A DNA stretch of 64,000 nucleotides. Origin: Vibrio chagasii (GTDB taxonomy: Bacteria > Pseudomonadota > Gammaproteobacteria > Enterobacterales > Vibrionaceae). The DNA is taken from positions 1,612,001 through 1,676,000 of the forward strand of contig NZ_MSCI01000001.1 in NCBI RefSeq assembly GCF_002954585.1. The letters run 5' to 3'. Below the pieces are notes generated by a model. The model searched no databases, was not told the origin of the DNA, and saw nothing but the letters and a program-made list of their open reading frames with translations. Within the stretch, counting starts at the first letter, position 1. Each line of letters opens with the position of its first letter. This document shows, one piece after another, positions 26,269 to 36,076 of the stretch. Both the position numbers and the translations under genes were made by a program.

Positions 26269-27862
26269 CTAATGATCACTAACACATACAAGTCCATTGC
26301 TTGTTCCAATTTTATTTTTCATTCTATACCTATTGCTTTTCATTTTATTCTCATCGAAAGTAAGCTGCCAAATATAGTATGAACGTGGGCCATCTGATGA
26401 TAAAAACTGTTGGTAATCTAGTGTGTCCAAGAGCTCATTTTTGCTCAGATAGTTCCATAACTCTTGATACTCTTCTTTTGTTGCTAAATGTTTATTCGGT
26501 AATCTACACTTATGTCGGATGTCCCAACCATTATCATTTTGATTTAATAGTTCACTATCTAACACTGTAAATTTTTTATTGTTAATATCATAACTTTTGG
26601 ATTGAGAAAAATCATGGCGAGATAACTTAATTGTTGAAAATATATCTGAATTTACATCAGATACTCGAACGAAAACCGGACAGTTAGGGATTTTTTGTAC
26701 AATAAAGAAATGTTACCTTCAGAATTAACAATGGTTTTTTCCCAATCACAGGACGTAATGACTTGGAAGTCGACTTCACTAATTTCTATTTTATCACTCA
26801 GGAAGTTTAAGTTAATTTTACTATTTCCTTCAATATCTGAAGTGCCCTCTTTTTGAAAATCCAATAAAATTGTTGGAGAACGATAAGGAAGGATTGTTTG
26901 ACGTTCCTCTTCAGTGGTGAGTTGTGGAATGATTTGTGCTGCAAAATAGTCTGCAAATCCATATGTCATGCCACTCGAGTGGTTGAAGCCATGAGCGTGG
27001 CCAATTTCATGTAGCCAAGTTCTATAAAAGCGAGTTGAGTAAGCCTGAGACGGAGTCAGTATCGAATGCAAAGTAGAAGCCCACCCACTAGTGTTTGTTA
27101 AGAACTGATTTAGCTTCACGCCTCTTCCTCCACCAACCCCTTCGGAGCGATATTTATTACGCATAACCTTTAGAGCTAGGTTGTGATCTTGTCCCCCCAA
27201 GGCCAGTAAGTTTCTAATACCATAGGGTAACTGGGCATCTGCATAATTCCCGCACTTTGAAGGCTTACTAGTGCAACGATTTTCCATGTACTCTGTCAGT
27301 AACTCAGAATATTGCTTGCTATTGCTCAAGCTATGGGTCAGGGCAATCATATTTTGAATGGTAATTTTTTGCTCTGAGTCTGGGAAGCTATAGCATGTAT
27401 TTTGTTTATCTTGAGGACTTTGACAGGCTTCTGAGTCATAGGGTCCGAGGGTGACCCTCGGAAGAAAGATGTTACTTTGATATACAAAATCGAGCTTATC
27501 GGCTTCGAGCCCATTTATTGATACAATTGCAGAACTAAAAGCGGGTACTTCCTCATTCGATGAAATCAGCTTTAGACCATCTAAAGTGTCAACTTTTACG
27601 GGAAAAAAGGAGGTTGGGATTGGTGTATTATTCGTGATTTCCCATGTCAACTCGCCTTTCTTTTTTATCGTTATGTCATTAAATTTGAAGCTATCTACGT
27701 TATTTCTTGTTTTTATTGACTCGGTTAAAGCTGTGTAAGATGTGATTGAACTTGTATTTATGAATTCTTTGTTACTATAAAACTTGGATGATTGGAACTC
27801 ACTCGTGAAAGCTGAAGGAACATAAAAATTAGAGCTGTTGACAATAGTGCTATTTTTCTCAT
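26269..27862 (-). pseudogene. Exported zinc metalloprotease gene with two frameshifts
   Basis: A minus-strand gene in three frames. It opens at ATG 27862 with a signal peptide (MRKIALLSTALIF). After a T run (near 27820) the sense shifts to a frame running FYVPSAFTSEF...TWEITNNT through most of the protein. This holds HEIGHAHGFNH (about 27000), a metzincin-type HExxHxxGxxH zinc site followed by SGMTYGF. A second shift at a TTTCTTTATTG stretch (near 26692) moves to a frame reading IVQKIPNCPVFVRVSD and continuing to 26269. Joined, it would be about 530 residues, resembling M66/StcE-TagA mucin proteases in catalytic motif only. Assembly errors at T runs are possible. Confidence 0.7.
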
Positions 27863-28135
27863 AAACAATTATCTCTTTCGGTTATGGTTAAACAAAGTAT
27901 TTAAAAAACATTATTACCATACTGATTAAATATGTTTATTTCTGTTAACTTCATTTCAAAGTTTCTGCTTTATTCTGATACAACTAAAACTGAGTATTTT
28001 GATGTTAATTTAAATTATTATTCCGATGTGTTTTACTAACTTTAAAGTTAATATCTTCATTAAGATTGAAGTATGTTTCGAATTATTATCAGAGAGTCAA
28101 AGTAAGCTATCAAGCTATTTAGACTTTTAAATTGT
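27863..28135. other. AT-rich intergenic, 273 bases
   Basis: Spacer upstream of the metalloprotease remnant and downstream of the LysR gene. No gene or clear structure seen. Confidence 0.4.
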
Positions 28136-29038
28136 TCATTGATGGGGAAACTGACTGTAATATACCTTCAGCTCTTCGATAAAGAGTTTAACTTTTTTCG
28201 GCGTGTTGGTACGTTCACGATATAGCGCATAGACATTCCGTTTGGATAGTTGGTAGTCGTTCAGTACTTCAATCAATTGCCCTCTTTTCAGTTCTTTTTC
28301 TGCTAATTCTCTGGGTAGCATAGCTACGCCGAAATGTTGCTTCAGTGCGCTTTTTACGGCTTGCACGCTGTTCACTGAAAGCGATGGCACAATCTTTAAG
28401 GTCTGCTCTTGCCCTTCTTTCGTAAATTGCCATACCTTGTGATTCATCAAATTTGGGTCTTCTATAATCCGATGAGAGTGCAAATCCATTGGTTGTCGAA
28501 TTGGAGCGTTGGTTCGCAAATAGTCTGGAGATGCACAAATTACATTGTGATGCTCGGTGATTTTTTGGGCCACGAGATCCAAATCTTGTTTAACTAATTG
28601 ACCTGAGCGAATTGCCACATCATAACCTTGCGCTGAAATATCACTTAGATTATCACTAAGAAGTAAATTTACACTCAACTCCGGGTATTGAGTAGTAAAG
28701 TGGCATACGAAGGGCATCATCGTAATTTCAGTTAAGCCGTTTGGGGCAAGCACATTTAAAGTTCCTGACATTTCATGACTTGCAAGTCTTACAGCATCAT
28801 TTAACGACTCTAGTTGAAAAATCAGTGTATGCGCCTCTTGATAGTATTGTCTCCCAGCATCGGTGAGAGAGAGTGTTTTTGTTGATCTATTCATCAATCG
28901 AGTTTCGAGATAGGTTTCGAGGTCGCGCACATTCCGGCTGACAAGAGATTTAGACACTCCTAGTTTCTTGGACGCACTGGTAAAGCTGCCTTCTTCTACT
29001 GTACTTATAAATGATTTTATTAACGTAATTAAATTCAC
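28136..29038 (-). CDS. LysR-family regulator
   Basis: 300 residues with the usual LysR layout. The N-terminal winged helix-turn-helix (residues 4-62) includes FTSASKKLGVSKSLVSRNVRDLE, and the substrate-binding domain occupies about 90-295. It is of the CrgA/DmlR-like subgroup. It is divergent from a small SnoaL-like gene 116 bases away, the classical arrangement for LysR and target. The effector is unknown. Confidence 0.88.
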   Translation of the reverse strand: MNLITLIKSFISTVEEGSFTSASKKLGVSKSLVSRNVRDLETYLETRLMNRSTKTLSLTDAGRQYYQEAHTLIFQLESLNDAVRLASHEMSGTLNVLAPNGLTEITMMPFVCHFTTQYPELSVNLLLSDNLSDISAQGYDVAIRSGQLVKQDLDLVAQKITEHHNVICASPDYLRTNAPIRQPMDLHSHRIIEDPNLMNHKVWQFTKEGQEQTLKIVPSLSVNSVQAVKSALKQHFGVAMLPRELAEKELKRGQLIEVLNDYQLSKRNVYALYRERTNTPKKVKLFIEELKVYYSQFPHQ

Positions 29039-29154
29039 AATGGGGGTTACTGTTTACTATTTGTTGACAGACTATCGCTCTTTTTAGACCTATTCAAGCT
29101 TCATTTATTCATTAATAATTCAGTAAATTCAATAGCAAACTGTGAGGTAGGAAA

Positions 29155-29580
29155 ATGGCTAGTAAACAAGTTCAAACTATAAGAGATTATTTTAAGTTTT
29201 GTGTTGATGGTAAGGACACAAGTCGAGTTGGAGAGTTCTTTGCTGAAGATGCACTTATCCATAGGCCTGATTGTGGCAGCACCTTAAAAGGCTTGGTGCA
29301 ATTTGAAGCTAAATTGAAGTCTTGTGTTACTGAACGTTATGAGAGTGTAGAAACAAGCTTTCAACGTATTGTTGAAGGAGGCGATCAAGTTGTTGTCGCA
29401 CTTACCCACAAAGCAAAGAATGCCAATACTTGGATGGGTTTTGACGTAACGGGCAAAGATTTAACGTGGACAAGTCTTACCTATTTTCGTTTCAATAATG
29501 AATGCAAGGTTATTGAAGAAATTGTAGAGAGAAACGAGTTAAGCATGGCAACTCAGTTGGGGCTGCAGGTAACTCAGTGA
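29155..29580 (+). CDS. SnoaL/NTF2-like protein
   Basis: 141 residues with the NTF2-like cone fold pattern: an N-terminal helix (TIRDYFKFCVDGKDTSRVGEFFAED), then strands ending in TWTSLTYFRFNNECKVIEEIVE. Such proteins serve as ester cyclases, isomerases or ligand-binding proteins. A GAGGTAGG site precedes the ATG. Its position opposite a LysR gene suggests regulation by it. The reaction cannot be told from sequence. Confidence 0.72.
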   Translation: MASKQVQTIRDYFKFCVDGKDTSRVGEFFAEDALIHRPDCGSTLKGLVQFEAKLKSCVTERYESVETSFQRIVEGGDQVVVALTHKAKNANTWMGFDVTGKDLTWTSLTYFRFNNECKVIEEIVERNELSMATQLGLQVTQ

Positions 29581-29929
29581 AGGTTGATTGAAGAACCATA
29601 GTATAACCCTAACTATTGCCTCAAAGACAATTAACAGAAAGCTTAGCTCTTGTTTAATTGACTCTTAATACCGAACCAATCATTGGTGCACAGTAGGGGG
29701 GAACGTTGAAAATGGGAGTATTAGTGAGACAACGAAGCTTAAACCATCTTAACTAAATACCCAGTGGCAATTTTCTTACGTATTGTCCAGTTACACACTG
29801 GAAGGAGCTGCTTAACGATAAGTAGAACAATCACCAGTTGGAGGTGGTTACAGTGACTATTTTTCCTCGATAGCGATTTTTCGCTATCGAGGCAATTTCA
29901 ACCTTATTATTAAAAATTGAGGTCTGAAT
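29581..29929. other. Convergent intergenic with long hairpin
   Basis: Between the SnoaL-like gene and pncB. A perfect 12-base stem, CCTCGATAGCGA with TCGCTATCGAGG and a TTTT loop, lies at 29865-29892, about 40 bases past the pncB stop. It probably ends both transcripts, although neither side has a classical U tract. Confidence 0.55.
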
Positions 29930-31240
29930 TTAGATCTCGATCAGGTAGTTTTGTCCTTCATTTTGTAAACGATCAATCAATTTATGACAGTGGTCTAAAT
30001 CAAGGTCTTGCTTGAAGCGTCGTTTGAGGTTCATTAAAAAGAAGATGTCTTCACACATCGCTTTTTCTGGTTCATCGCTGATCTTCGCTACTGGAGAGCC
30101 ATTACATGTTACCATTTTGATTACGATCGAAAGTGGTGAATAGGCTTTACCATTATCATTAGAGTAATTACCCATATCGTTTGCTAAAAAGGTCCCGATA
30201 CCAAAGTTAACTTGAACTCGTTGTTGAAAGTGTTCGCAAATATCTAATGCTTGCTCAAAGTTTAATCCATCAGTGAAAACTAATGTTTTACTCATTGGAT
30301 CGATGCCATGTGATTGATAATGTTTAATTACTTTCTCGCCCCATTCAAAAGGGCAGCCACTATCATGTCTTACACCAGAATAGGCATGACTTAAACTTTC
30401 GTCAAAGTCTGCTAAGAAAGCATCAATACCAATGGTGTCCGTCAAAGCAATGCCTAAAGCTCCATCAAACATACTATGCCAACGTTGTAGAGCGACTTTT
30501 TGTGAGTCTTGGACATTCGTAAGTGCTTGATGCCCCATGAACCATTCATGCGCAACGGTTCCGATGGGAGTTAGGCCTAGTTTATGAGCAAGATGATAAT
30601 TACTGGTTCCCGTTAAACACTCAGGTAATGTCGAGTTAATATAATCCAACATCAACTTTTGTGTTTTATATGAAAAACGTCGACGAGTAGACATATCAGA
30701 AAATTTAAAGTTAGTAATATTACGTCGCTTCAATTCTGCTTTGAGGAAATGTATTTTTTCATGAAGCACTGCAAGAAAGTGATCAGATGGAATTTCTGCC
30801 CAGAGTGTTCGGCTTCGAACCTCAGAAACTATACTCATTATGAGAGTTTCATAGAGAATAACTTCCTGCCATAAACCTCCGATAGTAATGTGTAGCTGAT
30901 TTTTACCATTCGAGTTGCATTTAATGTTAAAAGACACATTTCGTTTAGGTGTAAAGCAAAATGCTTTGAGAGACTCAATAAACTCTGTTGGTAAATATGG
31001 TGCAACATTTTTAACGTATTGAAGCTGCTCAGAGGTGAATTTAATCTTCTGAAGTTGATTCACTTGTTTTTCTACTTCAGGCAGCAAAGCGGAAAGATCT
31101 TCGTCGCTTCGAACAATGAACTTATAAGTCACTTCAATATCTGGGTAATATGATGCTACGGCTGCCATCATATTTGCTTTATACACGTCAAAATCTAGCG
31201 CACTTTGGATGATACGAGAAGAGAATAAATTATCGCGCAT
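29930..31240 (-). CDS. pncB: Nicotinate phosphoribosyltransferase
   Basis: 436 residues, the length of PncB. It joins nicotinate and PRPP to nicotinate mononucleotide in the Preiss-Handler NAD salvage pathway. Family segments seen are DFDVYKANM near residue 17, GTSNYHLAHKLGLTPIGTVAHEW (about 216-238) with the phosphorylated-type histidine, and SHGIDPMSKTLVFTDGLN near 315. It is divergent from a Nudix-type regulator and near pncA, so the three make an NAD salvage unit. Confidence 0.93.
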   Translation of the reverse strand: MRDNLFSSRIIQSALDFDVYKANMMAAVASYYPDIEVTYKFIVRSDEDLSALLPEVEKQVNQLQKIKFTSEQLQYVKNVAPYLPTEFIESLKAFCFTPKRNVSFNIKCNSNGKNQLHITIGGLWQEVILYETLIMSIVSEVRSRTLWAEIPSDHFLAVLHEKIHFLKAELKRRNITNFKFSDMSTRRRFSYKTQKLMLDYINSTLPECLTGTSNYHLAHKLGLTPIGTVAHEWFMGHQALTNVQDSQKVALQRWHSMFDGALGIALTDTIGIDAFLADFDESLSHAYSGVRHDSGCPFEWGEKVIKHYQSHGIDPMSKTLVFTDGLNFEQALDICEHFQQRVQVNFGIGTFLANDMGNYSNDNGKAYSPLSIVIKMVTCNGSPVAKISDEPEKAMCEDIFFLMNLKRRFKQDLDLDHCHKLIDRLQNEGQNYLIEI

Positions 31241-31615
31241 TTGGAACCCTATTGACTCAAGCTTGTTACAGGATTATGAAGAATTAGCATATTACGACAC
31301 TAAAAAGTTATTGATACCGAAAAAGTTGAGTTTATAACTGTTTGTTACTTACTGGTTGTATAAACAATAAATACCTCAAGTTTGTTTGTCAACTTTTGTT
31401 ACTAGCTCTTTTCAAGGTTCACTTGTTTAATGTTTCATGAGCTTCTTATAAAGAAACGATGACGTTATGAATATCAACGATATATTTGGTTGACCTTTGA
31501 TTGAATAGCTCTAATCATAGCAAATCATTGAAGTTTGTATCACATTGTTATTTACCTGTTGATTGAGTCGCGCTTATAAGCTAAATTGCCCACAAATCAT
31601 ATTTAAGGACTTACT
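31241..31615. promoter_or_regulatory. Divergent pncB / Nudix-regulator promoter region
   Basis: 375 bases, AT-rich. An AAAAAGTT repeat occurs at 31301-31308 and 31320-31327, and TTGTATAAACAA is near 31356. A binding site for the neighbouring Nudix regulator is expected here, but I could not identify it confidently. Confidence 0.4.
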
Positions 31616-32341
31616 ATGATTGTTTGTGTCGATATTATTCCGTTTCGATTGTCCGGGTGCATTCAAAAAAAACTTGAGGTGCTATTGTTAAAGCGCTCTA
31701 ACCCTAGTCGACCTAGCTATGGTATATGGGCACTGCCCGGAGGCGTCGTTTTTGATAAAGACATGACAGACCAAGGAGGCCAGCCAGCGGATGATAGTTT
31801 TGAAGCCGCGCGTCGTCGTATCTGTCGAGAAAAAATTCATACTTACCCCCGTCACTTTAGTGAGGCTTTCTTCGACAGTGACGCAAAACGAGCCCCAGAA
31901 GAGTGGAATTTAAATATCACTTACTATGCTTTATTGGATAGAAATAACGTAGAGCAAATCAATGAGAGTGGTATTGAAGAATGTCAACTAAAATGGTGTT
32001 CGTTAGAGTCTCTTCTCAATGGAGATGAAGCTCTTGCTTTTGATCATAAGGGAATGATCGAAATTGCCAAGAAAAAGCTAAGAGCATCCATCGAATATAC
32101 CTCTGTTTTATTATTTGCTTTAGATAAAGAATTTTTGGTCGCTGATGTTATCGCTGCTTATAGAGAGTTTGGTGTTCCTATCAGCCGAATGACCATTAAA
32201 CGTCGTTTGATTGACTCAGGTGTAATAGTACCAACCAATAAGATTGCCTCAACGAACAAGGGAAAAGGAGGTAAACCAGCTATGGTTTATAAACTCGCAG
32301 ATGATGACGTAACTTTCTTTCAAAACTGTTTACGTGGTTGA
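31616..32341 (+). CDS. Nudix-type NAD regulator, NrtR-like
   Basis: 241 residues. The N-terminal half is a Nudix fold (LEVLLLKRSNPSRPSYGIWALPGG, residues about 21-44). The Nudix box is degenerate: the segment SFEAARRRICREKIH lacks the REUxEE acidic triad, so hydrolysis is unlikely. The C-terminal part (about 165-240), with SRMTIKRRLIDSG, looks like the winged helix of NrtR regulators, which sense ADP-ribose or NAD metabolites and repress NAD salvage genes. It lies between pncB (divergent) and pncA (downstream), as expected. Confidence 0.82.
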   Translation: MIVCVDIIPFRLSGCIQKKLEVLLLKRSNPSRPSYGIWALPGGVVFDKDMTDQGGQPADDSFEAARRRICREKIHTYPRHFSEAFFDSDAKRAPEEWNLNITYYALLDRNNVEQINESGIEECQLKWCSLESLLNGDEALAFDHKGMIEIAKKKLRASIEYTSVLLFALDKEFLVADVIAAYREFGVPISRMTIKRRLIDSGVIVPTNKIASTNKGKGGKPAMVYKLADDDVTFFQNCLRG

Positions 32342-32440
32342 GTAGTATTTCGTTACTAAACGAGACTGAACCCAAGGTATCGAAAATTTTTATAAAAACT
32401 CTACTGCGTTAATAATCAAGCAGTAAAAGCTAGGAATTTT

Positions 32441-33094
32441 ATGACCATTCAAGTTAATTACCAAAACACAGCAGTTATTGATGTTGACCCTCAACAAGGG
32501 TTCACCGAACTGTGCCCAAATGAACTTCCAGTAAAAGACGCATTGGCAATTGTTCCCGAATTGATACAGAACCATACCAAAGGTCAATTCAAGCTTGTCA
32601 GTCGTGACCTGCATCCACCTAAAGCGTCTTGGGATGCTGAAACACCAGCGAATATGCTAGATCCTGTTGGTTTGCCAAATGTTGATGTTAAATGGAACCG
32701 GCATTGTGTGGTCGGCACTCCGGGAGCCGAGTTACTCGATGGGTTACCTCAAGTTTTAGAGTATGATTTTCAAGTTAATAAAGGCATGGACCCTAATGCT
32801 CACCCTTATGGTGTGTTTTTTCATGATATTGCAGATACCATCACAACAGGAGCTAATGAATTTCTTAAATTCAACCGAATCGACACTCTCATTATTGGTG
32901 GACTGGCGCTCGATTTTTGTGTAAAAAAATCGGTCTCTCAGGCTCTTACCTTAGGCTTTAATGTTATTGTTAATCTCGCATCAACCCGAGCGGTTTTACC
33001 TGAGAAAAGCACCGAGGTGATCGCTGATTTAGAAAAACAAGGTGCTATTTTTGTCGCAACAGCTGACGAAATTGTTAGTGATCTGATACTTTAG
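32441..33094 (+). CDS. pncA: Nicotinamidase
   Basis: 217 residues of the isochorismatase-like hydrolase fold. Catalytic Asp is in AVIDVDPQQGF (near residue 14-16), metal ligands in SRDLHPPKAS (about 54-63) and RHCVVGTPGAEL (87-98), and the nucleophilic cysteine in LALDFCVKKS (near 161). It converts nicotinamide to nicotinate, the PncB substrate. A TAGGAA site precedes the ATG. It follows the NrtR-like gene after 99 bases and is probably coregulated. Confidence 0.91.
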   Translation: MTIQVNYQNTAVIDVDPQQGFTELCPNELPVKDALAIVPELIQNHTKGQFKLVSRDLHPPKASWDAETPANMLDPVGLPNVDVKWNRHCVVGTPGAELLDGLPQVLEYDFQVNKGMDPNAHPYGVFFHDIADTITTGANEFLKFNRIDTLIIGGLALDFCVKKSVSQALTLGFNVIVNLASTRAVLPEKSTEVIADLEKQGAIFVATADEIVSDLIL

Positions 33095-33492
33095 TTTTAG
33101 TCTTTGTTAGTTTATTGATTCAGTATTTAGTACTCAATATAAATACTGACTTAACAATGCTTGACTGGCTGTATTGTTCTTATGGTTGGCGATTCGCCTT
33201 CAGTAGTCGAGCATATCGTTGCGGTTAATCCAAACATTCTATACAGTTTTTGATCGAAATCTGTTACTTTTTGGGTAGATTCAGATAGTCAATGCACCCA
33301 TAGAGAAAATAATAAAGCTTCTTAAGTATATCCTTATTACATTTATTCTAGCTATGATAAAAATGTTATTATAAGTGTTGAAAATTATGCGTCCCGAGTT
33401 GAAATTTAAAAATTGTTTTTTTTATTCATTGTTTTTATATTTATTAAAATAATAATCTCTAGCCATTAACTAATCATACTTAAGGTCAGTGT
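33095..33492. other. Intergenic, 398 bases
   Basis: AT-rich in its second half. No open frame, terminator or repeat clear enough to report. It presumably holds the promoter of the exported-protein gene at 33493. Confidence 0.4.
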
Positions 33493-34245
33493 ATGTTGGA
33501 GAAAATTAAGTTTATATTACTATTATTACCTTTTCTGTTTTCTAACTCAGTGCTAAGTTCAACTTTATTTATAAAGAACAGTTTGGATTTTACTGGAGAA
33601 AGTACCAGCGAAGAAATGAAAGCTTTCTATTCCATTAATAAAGGTGCATGGATTGATATTGAACAGCTTGATATGGATGACCCGAGTTCCTTGTCTAATC
33701 TCATTAGTTACACTGATGGTGATAGGTTAAGAATCAAAGTTATCACACCAACTAAGCGATTCGTTAGTCAAGGTATGTCTATACCTTACTTCCGTAACTC
33801 TCAACCTCATATGTTTGAAATTAAAGGCACGACATTGCCGGAAGAAGTGCATATTCAAATAGATGGTGTATTAGGACGAGGAACGATCAAGCGTGCTTTT
33901 ACTACCGATTCTGGCTGGCAATATCGTGTCACGACCTGTGGCGGTGCAGGTATTGTGATTGCCTGTGCTGTTGGTGATTATGGTGAGCTAGTGATGCGCT
34001 TCGCTGGTATTACAACAATCCCTGTTTTCTCTGGTTCATCTTATATTGATGAGCGATTCTTCGATAAGCTTGAGAAGGGGAAGCAGATCGAATTACTCGA
34101 TAATAAGGGGCATTACTTCAGCGGCTTGTTTTACCATGAGGTGAAAATTTGGGACAGAGAAGCTGGGGAGATTTTTGACCTTAAAGCTGGTGGGTTAGGT
34201 CTGGGAATGGGTGAAGCCGTCTCAATTAAATTCACGCGTTGGTAA
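33493..34245 (+). CDS. Exported protein of unknown function
   Basis: 250 residues with a Sec signal peptide (about 1-22, LLPFLFSNSVLSS). The mature part is predicted mostly beta. A TTCGGAGIVIACAVGDYGE region (near 154-172) may form a disulfide between two cysteines. It ends in GLGLGMGEAVSIKFTRW. No family recognised. It is 21 bases before the META-domain gene and likely cotranscribed, suggesting an envelope-related pair. Confidence 0.6.
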   Translation: MLEKIKFILLLLPFLFSNSVLSSTLFIKNSLDFTGESTSEEMKAFYSINKGAWIDIEQLDMDDPSSLSNLISYTDGDRLRIKVITPTKRFVSQGMSIPYFRNSQPHMFEIKGTTLPEEVHIQIDGVLGRGTIKRAFTTDSGWQYRVTTCGGAGIVIACAVGDYGELVMRFAGITTIPVFSGSSYIDERFFDKLEKGKQIELLDNKGHYFSGLFYHEVKIWDREAGEIFDLKAGGLGLGMGEAVSIKFTRW

Positions 34246-34266
34246 TTATAAGTAACGGAAAGAATA

Positions 34267-34701
34267 ATGAAAAAAGTAATTTTATCACTTAGTGTGTTGT
34301 TATTTTCTGGCGTGTTAGGGACAGCCGTTCAAGCGCAAGAAATAGAAACATCTCATGAGTTGTCACCAATGCACAAGGCTGTTATGGGGCCTTGGAATCT
34401 TCTTCGTATCAATGGTGAGCAGCCGACACACCAAGCATCAATACAAATAGCACGAGATAACATTTACGGCCGTACGGGGTGTAACCATTTTGTCACCCAA
34501 GTAACGACATTTGAGCAGGGCTATTTGGCATTCACCCCAATTGCCAGCACGAGAATGGGCTGTAGTGGAACTCAAGCGATTCAAGAGAATTTGATTTTTG
34601 ATACACTCGAAGAGAGCGTTACTGTGGCCTACGACGATGCAGGTAAACAGTTGACGATTATCGGACATGACAATACGTTGGTCTTCGAACCATCAAGCTA
34701 G
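34267..34701 (+). CDS. META-domain (HslJ-like) exported protein
   Basis: 144 residues with a signal peptide (1-23, ending AVQA) and a META domain. PWNLLRINGEQP leads into YGRTGCNHFV, then FTPIASTRMGCSG, with the two family cysteines. HslJ-type proteins sit in the envelope and have been connected with heat or novobiocin resistance; the role here is unknown. No lipobox cysteine is seen, so it is probably periplasmic. A terminator follows at once. Confidence 0.82.
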   Translation: MKKVILSLSVLLFSGVLGTAVQAQEIETSHELSPMHKAVMGPWNLLRINGEQPTHQASIQIARDNIYGRTGCNHFVTQVTTFEQGYLAFTPIASTRMGCSGTQAIQENLIFDTLEESVTVAYDDAGKQLTIIGHDNTLVFEPSS

Positions 34702-34721
34702 CTTGGAATTGATTGGATGTT

Positions 34722-34747
34722 AAAAAGAGCCTCGATGAGGCTCTTTT
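34722..34747 (+). terminator. Terminator after the META-domain gene
   Basis: AAAAAGAGCCTC and GAGGCTCTTTT with a short GAT loop; symmetrical enough to work in both directions. Confidence 0.85.
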
Positions 34748-34851
34748 CGTTATAGGTTATGATTTGTCGGTTAAACCAAAGCTAGCATTAGCACTTCGTG
34801 ATTTACGTCGCTGACTTAGTGGTAATTCACTACCAACGAAGCATTCATATC

Positions 34852-35095
34852 TTACCCCATGGTCAGATCGCCATTGACAAGATACACATTGTTGGTGGTC
34901 AGTTTTGAAGAAATTACGCCTTCGACCCAGGCTGGGTGTTGAACCGTTTCTACTTTGTCGCCTTCAGGGTAAGAGATGTTGACAATTTGGTTCGCTGGTG
35001 GTGGCAGATGTATACACGCTCCAGCAGTAGGAACTAACAAGAATTCGGTAGCGAGGAACCTTCTTACCATCAAAGTCGTGAGTTAGTGTTTCTGA
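34852..35095 (-). pseudogene. DUF3299-like gene fragment
   Basis: A minus-strand frame ending at 34852 reads ATEFLLVPTAGACIHLPPP followed by NQIV, closely resembling the core signature of DUF3299 proteins as I remember it. Upstream the matching sense HDFDGKKVPRY is in another frame, so a frameshift separates the pieces. The N-terminal half of the family, including its signal peptide, is missing. This is the remnant of a periplasmic protein gene. Its neighbours give no operon partner. Confidence 0.6.
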
Positions 35096-35252
35096 TGCTC
35101 GCTGTGGATTCTCTATATACTCTGAATGCAGCTTTAGTCGTTAATCGGCGTGTAGCCCTTCTGATGTTAATTTTTGCTGCGCTAAGTATGTTGAATACAA
35201 GATGTCTCATCAAATGGCTACTTTGCTTTTAAGAATCTTTACTTACAGTCAG

Positions 35253-35780
35253 TTAATTAAAATTGTATCTAACCCCAAGTTGTAGTTGAGGCCCGTAAAT
35301 CCCGTTGTTCTTAGAAGATATCGAGAACGCGGCTTTATCCGTTGCATGGAATCTCGCGCCAAACGTAAAGATCGAATGCTCTCCATTTGCCCCCACCATG
35401 ACATTTGCCTCTACTCGTTGCGTAATCCAGGCACGAAGCCCTGCGTTGAATTCAATAAAGGTTTTGCTTTTCCCTGGAGCGTAAGATCCTTTGTTGTAGT
35501 GAAGCAATAGTTGAGTATTGAGATCGATGGCTTGGTTGATAGGCCCATAAACTTGAGGCCCGATATAGACGTCATAGTTGTCTTCATCGAGATCGGTATT
35601 TGAGCTTACTCCACCTAGAAGCGCTAGGCTGTCATTGATATCTCGCCCCCCTTCCAAACTAATACCATTTGGCTTTGTTTGAATCCCAAGCTCTACAAAA
35701 TCTGTAGTGAAATTTGCAGCAGACAATGCTTGGTGAGAGAAGGTACATAGCAGTAGAGGTATTAAATTTTTAATTTTCAT
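35253..35780 (-). CDS. Putative outer-membrane beta-barrel protein
   Basis: 175 residues with a signal peptide (1-20, ending ALSA). Alternating hydrophobic strands run across the mature part, which ends in LQLGVRYNFN; a terminal aromatic strand of this kind is typical of small barrels. The glycine-rich ISLEGGRDINDSLALLGG and YVEAN-type strands support it. The exact family is unknown. The ATG lies just after an AAAATT-rich stretch without a strong ribosome site. Confidence 0.6.
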   Translation of the reverse strand: MKIKNLIPLLLCTFSHQALSAANFTTDFVELGIQTKPNGISLEGGRDINDSLALLGGVSSNTDLDEDNYDVYIGPQVYGPINQAIDLNTQLLLHYNKGSYAPGKSKTFIEFNAGLRAWITQRVEANVMVGANGEHSIFTFGARFHATDKAAFSISSKNNGIYGPQLQLGVRYNFN

Positions 35781-36076
35781 ATGACTTATAAAAGGTAATG
35801 CCAGCGGGGCGAAAATCGGATGGTATTTTATTAACTAGGTAACTTGAGGAAGATGAAGTTCGAGGAGAACAAAGTCAAAATAAATAAAATATTTTGTTGT
35901 TCATTTTTGTGTTTTTGTTCAGGAAGGGGGGGAGGGAAAGAGTGATATCAAACTTATTTTGTATTGAGTTTCTATTTTGTGCGTTTATTAAACATCAACA
36001 ATGATATTTATTCTTAGGATGGGAACTTTATGTTTTTATCTTGTGTGCCTGTCGTACAGCGGACTCGCAGTAATTT

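Noticed and set aside
33095..33492. Integron attC-like repeat
   Set aside because: The stretch GGTTGGCGATTCGCC first looked suggestive, but lacks the conserved attC ends and is not repeated.
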